A model generated the notes under the pieces. The model was not told the origin of the DNA. It saw only the letters and a list, made by a program, of their open reading frames with translations, and did not search any database. Below are positions 60,701 through 64,000 of a stretch of 64,000 nucleotides of DNA, piece by piece. Both the position numbers and the translations under genes were made by a program. The first letter of the stretch is position 1, and each line of letters opens with the position of its first letter. Source of the stretch: an uncultured Ruminococcus sp. (GTDB lineage: Bacteria; Bacillota; Clostridia; Oscillospirales; Ruminococcaceae); contig ONMB01000003.1 of the NCBI GenBank assembly GCA_900318825.1, forward strand, positions 6,380-70,379. Direction: 5' to 3'.

Positions 60701-62359
60701 ATGCTTTCATTTGATATTACCGATAGAAATATACGTGTCGTTAAAGGAACAGAGAGCAACGGCAAGATCAGGATCAGCTCCGCTGCTACACTTAACGTTG
60801 AAGAAGGCCTCATCGTAAATGGTCACGTTAAAGACGTTCCGAACGTTGCAACGCTCATCAACGGCGTTCTTAAAAAGAACAAGATGCCTGATAAGGAGGC
60901 TATCGTTTCGATCTCCTCCAACCTTACGATCTTCAAGGAAATGACAGTCGTTAAGGGCAAGCCTCAGGACCTCCAGAGAACTGTTAGACAGCAGATGCAG
61001 GCTGAGCTCAACCTCGACGATACATACGCTGTATCTTACATCGTTGTAGGTGAGGCTGACAGAACAGAGGATAATGCAGAGCCCGCTTACAGGATCCTCG
61101 CTACCGCTTGTCCTAACGAGATCATCAATAGTTACAGAGAAGTTTTCAAGCTCCTCGGTATCTCACTCAAGTCAGTTATGATCGGCTGTAACTGTATCAC
61201 AAAGGTTCTTCTCGCTGATACAAAGATCAGATCGAAGATGCCTCTCCTTGCAGTTCAGATCGATAACAACTTCATTTCACTCAACCTCTATGAGCAGGGA
61301 CAGCTTTCATTCTCACGTTTCGCTTCCATTGACGCTGCCGACTACGGTTATTCCGACGACTACGTTTTTGAAGCTGTTAACGAGAACATCTTCCGTATGC
61401 TCCAGTTCCACAGAAGCCGTAACACAGGCGAGACCATCGAGAACGTTATCTTCTACGGTGATACTCACGACTATGTAAGACTTACTGACGAACTTGAAAA
61501 GCTCGACCTCAAGACCAGCCTTATCAATGTTCCTCCGCAGATCCATGGTCACGAAAATCTTGAATTCTCACTGTACGCTAACGCTATCGGTGCTATGTTC
61601 AAGAGAAACAAGGACTTTGAAAAGATCAACCTCCTTGAAACTGACCTCGGTACTGCTGTTAAGAACAAGATCAAGGACGACAGTGCAGGAAATCTCATCT
61701 TTATCGGTGCGGTAGGTCTTGCGGTTCTTATTGCAGGCGGCGTTTACCTCACTCGCTTTGTAAAGAACAAGGGCATCGAAAAGGATATCAAAAGCACAAG
61801 AGAGTTCAACGAGAGTTCTGAGACAGCAAAGAAGCTCGAGCTTCAGACTAAGCTCCTCGGCATCAGAGATCAGGTCAACCTTTATAACGAAAAGATGACC
61901 AACTCTTATGATGCTTATCAGTCACTCCCTGTTATCAACGGTGAGAAGATTGATTCATTAACATCTATAACAAACGATACAGCAAAGCAGTTTGATGTAA
62001 ATGCTTATACTGTACACAGTGGATACACTGAAGGCGCACTTTCTCTCAGAATAGTATCAGAGTCTGAAAATCTCAAGGACGATGAAAAGCTCAAGAAGAT
62101 GGTACAGGAATTCCCGTCTGAGTACATAATGAGCATACTTTCCAAGAAGGACAGCAAGAACAATTCTATTTTCGGCAGCGCTACTTATGCCGGATATCAG
62201 GTTGAACTTGTAAAGCCTGGTGAGGGCAAGGAAGCCAAGGATGTGAAGGATAAGGTAACCTTCGGTGTTGATGTCAAGCTGAACGGCAGAAAGAGTGCTT
62301 ATGTTCCGGTTGAGACTGAATCGGAAGAAACTCAGACAGAGACACAGGCTGCTGAATAA
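60701..62359 (+). CDS. Fused PilM-PilN type IV pilus protein
   Basis: A 552-residue protein that joins two alignment-complex parts. About residues 1-305 are the actin-like PilM ATPase fold (MLSFDITDRNIRVVKG, IVSISSNLTIFKEMTV, LRRTVRQQ-like QRTVRQQMQAELNL, LLAVQIDNNFISLNLYEQG). At about 309 begins KINLLETDL, the PilN segment that in other bacteria is a separate protein binding PilM. A membrane segment follows (LIFIGAVGLAVLIAGGVYL) and a periplasm-side coiled coil plus a small domain (LQTKLLGIRDQVNLYNEKM, SLPVINGEKIDSLTSI). The C-terminus is Glu/Thr-rich. Confidence 0.88.
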   Translation: MLSFDITDRNIRVVKGTESNGKIRISSAATLNVEEGLIVNGHVKDVPNVATLINGVLKKNKMPDKEAIVSISSNLTIFKEMTVVKGKPQDLQRTVRQQMQAELNLDDTYAVSYIVVGEADRTEDNAEPAYRILATACPNEIINSYREVFKLLGISLKSVMIGCNCITKVLLADTKIRSKMPLLAVQIDNNFISLNLYEQGQLSFSRFASIDAADYGYSDDYVFEAVNENIFRMLQFHRSRNTGETIENVIFYGDTHDYVRLTDELEKLDLKTSLINVPPQIHGHENLEFSLYANAIGAMFKRNKDFEKINLLETDLGTAVKNKIKDDSAGNLIFIGAVGLAVLIAGGVYLTRFVKNKGIEKDIKSTREFNESSETAKKLELQTKLLGIRDQVNLYNEKMTNSYDAYQSLPVINGEKIDSLTSITNDTAKQFDVNAYTVHSGYTEGALSLRIVSESENLKDDEKLKKMVQEFPSEYIMSILSKKDSKNNSIFGSATYAGYQVELVKPGEGKEAKDVKDKVTFGVDVKLNGRKSAYVPVETESEETQTETQAAE

Positions 62360-62377
62360 TGGAGGAGAGTGATTAAG

Positions 62378-63202
62378 ATGAAACTCAATTACAGAGACAA
62401 AGTAATACTTGGAGTAGTACTTGCTATCGCAATACTTCTTGCAGGATATTTCGTACTTATCAAGCCAAAGAACGAGGATATCAAGAGCAATAAGAGCACT
62501 CTTTCAGATCTTGAAAAGACTGAGAAAGAGTATAAGCAGAGGATCAATCAGATCGAGCCCCTTAAAGAAGGTATCAAAGAGACAGTTAATGAGACAAACA
62601 AGATCACAAAACACTTTGTGCCGATCGACGATGTAAACAATACTGTAAAGCTGGATAGATATATGCAGCACTTTGCAGTAGAAAACGATATCAGAATCAT
62701 AAACCTTGCTGTTGGTGATATGACTGATTCAACCATTTCATATTACTATATGGAACGTTCACAGGATATCGGTTCAGGTCTTCGTGAATTTGCTGATATC
62801 AACGGTCAGTATCAGGCAGCTATCGACGCTAAAAATGCTGAGAAGCAGCAGCTTTCAGAAAGAGAGCCCGGCAGTGTCCTCAAGACACAGTACGGTGTAA
62901 CAGCAAGAGGTACCAAGGAAAACCTCTGGAAACTCATGGACGCTATCGAGAAGCAGGATAAGACTATCATCATTGATTCTGTTGATTACTCTCTTGTAAA
63001 AGAAGATGAGGAAAAGGCTACTGAGGATAAGCAGCCTGCAACAGATAATGAAGGCAATCCTGTTGAGCCTCCGACATTCAGCGAGGGCGAGGAGAGCGAA
63101 TATCAGCTTATCCTTCCTGAAGACGAAGTCGAGATAAGACTTGTAATCTCACTCTATTCAGTTTACGACTTACCACAGCCCGATGTTGAAAACATTGAAT
63201 GA
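62378..63202 (+). CDS. pilO: PilO-like type IV pilus assembly protein
   Basis: A 274-residue protein with an N-terminal membrane segment (VILGVVLAIAILLAGYFVLI), a coiled-coil stretch (NKSTLSDLEKTEKEYKQRIN) and a soluble beta/alpha domain (YGVTARGTKENLWKLMDAIE, TIIIDSVDYSLV, VEIRLVISLYSVYDL) typical of PilO. PilO pairs with PilN on the membrane. The ATG at 62378 follows GGAGGAG by 10 nt; a GTG at 62369 overlaps it. It lies 18 bp after the PilM-PilN gene. Confidence 0.85.
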   Translation: MKLNYRDKVILGVVLAIAILLAGYFVLIKPKNEDIKSNKSTLSDLEKTEKEYKQRINQIEPLKEGIKETVNETNKITKHFVPIDDVNNTVKLDRYMQHFAVENDIRIINLAVGDMTDSTISYYYMERSQDIGSGLREFADINGQYQAAIDAKNAEKQQLSEREPGSVLKTQYGVTARGTKENLWKLMDAIEKQDKTIIIDSVDYSLVKEDEEKATEDKQPATDNEGNPVEPPTFSEGEESEYQLILPEDEVEIRLVISLYSVYDLPQPDVENIE

Positions 63203-63263
63203 TCCGCACAACTCGCTTCGGTTATTGAGAAACACCCCATAACTTGAAAGGCGGTAAAGAAAG

Positions 63264-64000
63264 ATGAAAACTGAGAAACACAGAAAACAGAAAGGTTCTG
63301 TCCTTCTTACAGTTGTTTCAGTGCTCTCGATCATGATAATATTCATGACGTGCGCACTTGCAATGGCTGCAGCTTCAAATAAGCGTTCTCGTAAAACGTA
63401 TTCATCGTCTCAGTCGTCCTATACTGCAAGAACTGCCATCGACAGTATCCTTGCAGCAATAGGAACCGACAAGGATTTCTCAAAATCTGTCCGCGCTCTT
63501 AAGAACAAGGGCAACAAAATGGATATCCTTGTTGATGTCAACGATCCTTCGATGGGACGTATCGAAAATGCTACTATCGAGAACATAGGCACTAAGGTGC
63601 TCTATGACTCAGTAAAGGGACAGTGGGTAGAGAGAAATCTCTTCGCAATTAATGCTGATGTAACTATCGGCGGCGAAACAACTTCAATTACTTCAAAAAT
63701 TCTCCAGGATCCTCCCGCAACTGATTCGGGTAAGGGTCAGGGAGGCGCTGCGTTCCTTACATACGGTGATATGACTGCTATCCAGAAGGTTCTTGGTTTC
63801 GGCGGTACATACATCGGTATGGGTACATGGAAAGATGAGTCAGGCAAAAAGTATGAGTGGAATGATATGAGCGGAAACGGTCTCAAGTATTATTACTGGA
63901 AGCCAGTTGGCGGCGATTATACACAACCTGACTACTTTACTTCACTCAAGGAAAAGCAGTACCGTACAGGCAAAGAATATGGAATAACAAATGCTTCGTT
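63264..64000 (+). CDS. Minor-pilin-like (PilX-type) protein, cut by the window end
   Basis: The first 245 residues of a protein whose frame is still open at the window edge. The N-terminus, GSVLLTVVSVLSIMIIFMTC with basic residues before it, is like PilX-type minor pilins and their short positively charged lead. Then comes a serine-rich part (SNKRSRKTYSSSQSSYTAR) and a secreted body with Gly-rich loops (GSV-type, GGTYIGMGTWKDES, KYYYWKPVGGDYTQP). It is the fourth gene of the pilus operon. GGCGG and AAAGAAAG precede its ATG. Confidence 0.8.
   Translation, partial: MKTEKHRKQKGSVLLTVVSVLSIMIIFMTCALAMAAASNKRSRKTYSSSQSSYTARTAIDSILAAIGTDKDFSKSVRALKNKGNKMDILVDVNDPSMGRIENATIENIGTKVLYDSVKGQWVERNLFAINADVTIGGETTSITSKILQDPPATDSGKGQGGAAFLTYGDMTAIQKVLGFGGTYIGMGTWKDESGKKYEWNDMSGNGLKYYYWKPVGGDYTQPDYFTSLKEKQYRTGKEYGITNAS

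Overview
The window is a stretch of a Clostridia chromosome, most likely a Ruminococcus-like member of the Oscillospiraceae. The indications are a secreted protein ending in a type I dockerin, a bacterial expansin, type IV pilus genes of the kind ruminococci use on plant fibre, Gram-positive CIRCE operators, a split purH, and strong AGGAGG ribosome sites with TTGACA/TATAAT promoters. No rRNA, tRNA, CRISPR array or insertion sequence was seen.

Layout. 1-1739: end of the ribosomal alpha operon (rpsD, rpoA, rplQ). 1855-3410 (minus): rsmD, coaD and a coiled-coil protein. 3677-7434: response regulator, histidine kinase and HtrA-type protease. 7431-8426 (minus): yajC and a TIGR04086-type membrane protein. 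8690-10140: dipicolinate synthase dpaA-dpaB. 10290-12247 (minus): groES-groEL behind a CIRCE. 12516-16357 (minus): a CAP-dockerin protein, a YbjN-like protein and an XRE-cupin-acyl-CoA synthetase fusion. 16564-18449 (minus): a three-gene phage-tail-like cassette. 18671-21818: two lipoproteins and uvrC. 21899-23017 (minus): prfB. 23258-45845 is one long plus-strand run: a glycosyltransferase, a WG-like protein, then purine genes (purE, purC, purF-like, purM, purN, purO-type IMP cyclohydrolase, AICAR transformylase, purD) interleaved with an expansin, small membrane proteins, zinc-ribbon proteins and lipoproteins, ending in a disordered repeat protein and a TPR protein. 46112-48433 (minus): nadB-nadC. 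48659-53575: a small sigma-like operon behind an SOS-type box, then a PLP decarboxylase, holB, ricT, queH and ybaK, an order resembling the Bacillus yaaO-holB-yaaT region. 53675-54758 (minus): a CIRCE-linked hsp20 and a NUDIX hydrolase. 55212-58895: CPBP protease, GNAT acetyltransferase and asnB. 59191 to the end: a small structured RNA and a type IV pilus operon (pilC, fused pilM-pilN, pilO, minor-pilin-like) cut by the window edge.

How the genes work together. The purine block supplies most steps to IMP. It uses a free-standing PurO-type cyclohydrolase plus a free-standing AICAR transformylase in place of bifunctional PurH, and a PurF relative that lacks the N-terminal Cys nucleophile. The two CIRCE elements put groESL and, by inference, hsp20 under HrcA. 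The response regulator beside the HtrA protease has Tyr where the phospho-acceptor Asp should be. The expansin is split by an in-frame TGA. The most unusual items are the regulator-enzyme fusion with its attenuator-like leader, the lipoprotein with a toxin-like C-terminal domain beside an orphan protease-propeptide lipoprotein, the SOS-box mini-operon, and the short RNA with its own promoter and terminator upstream of the pilus genes.
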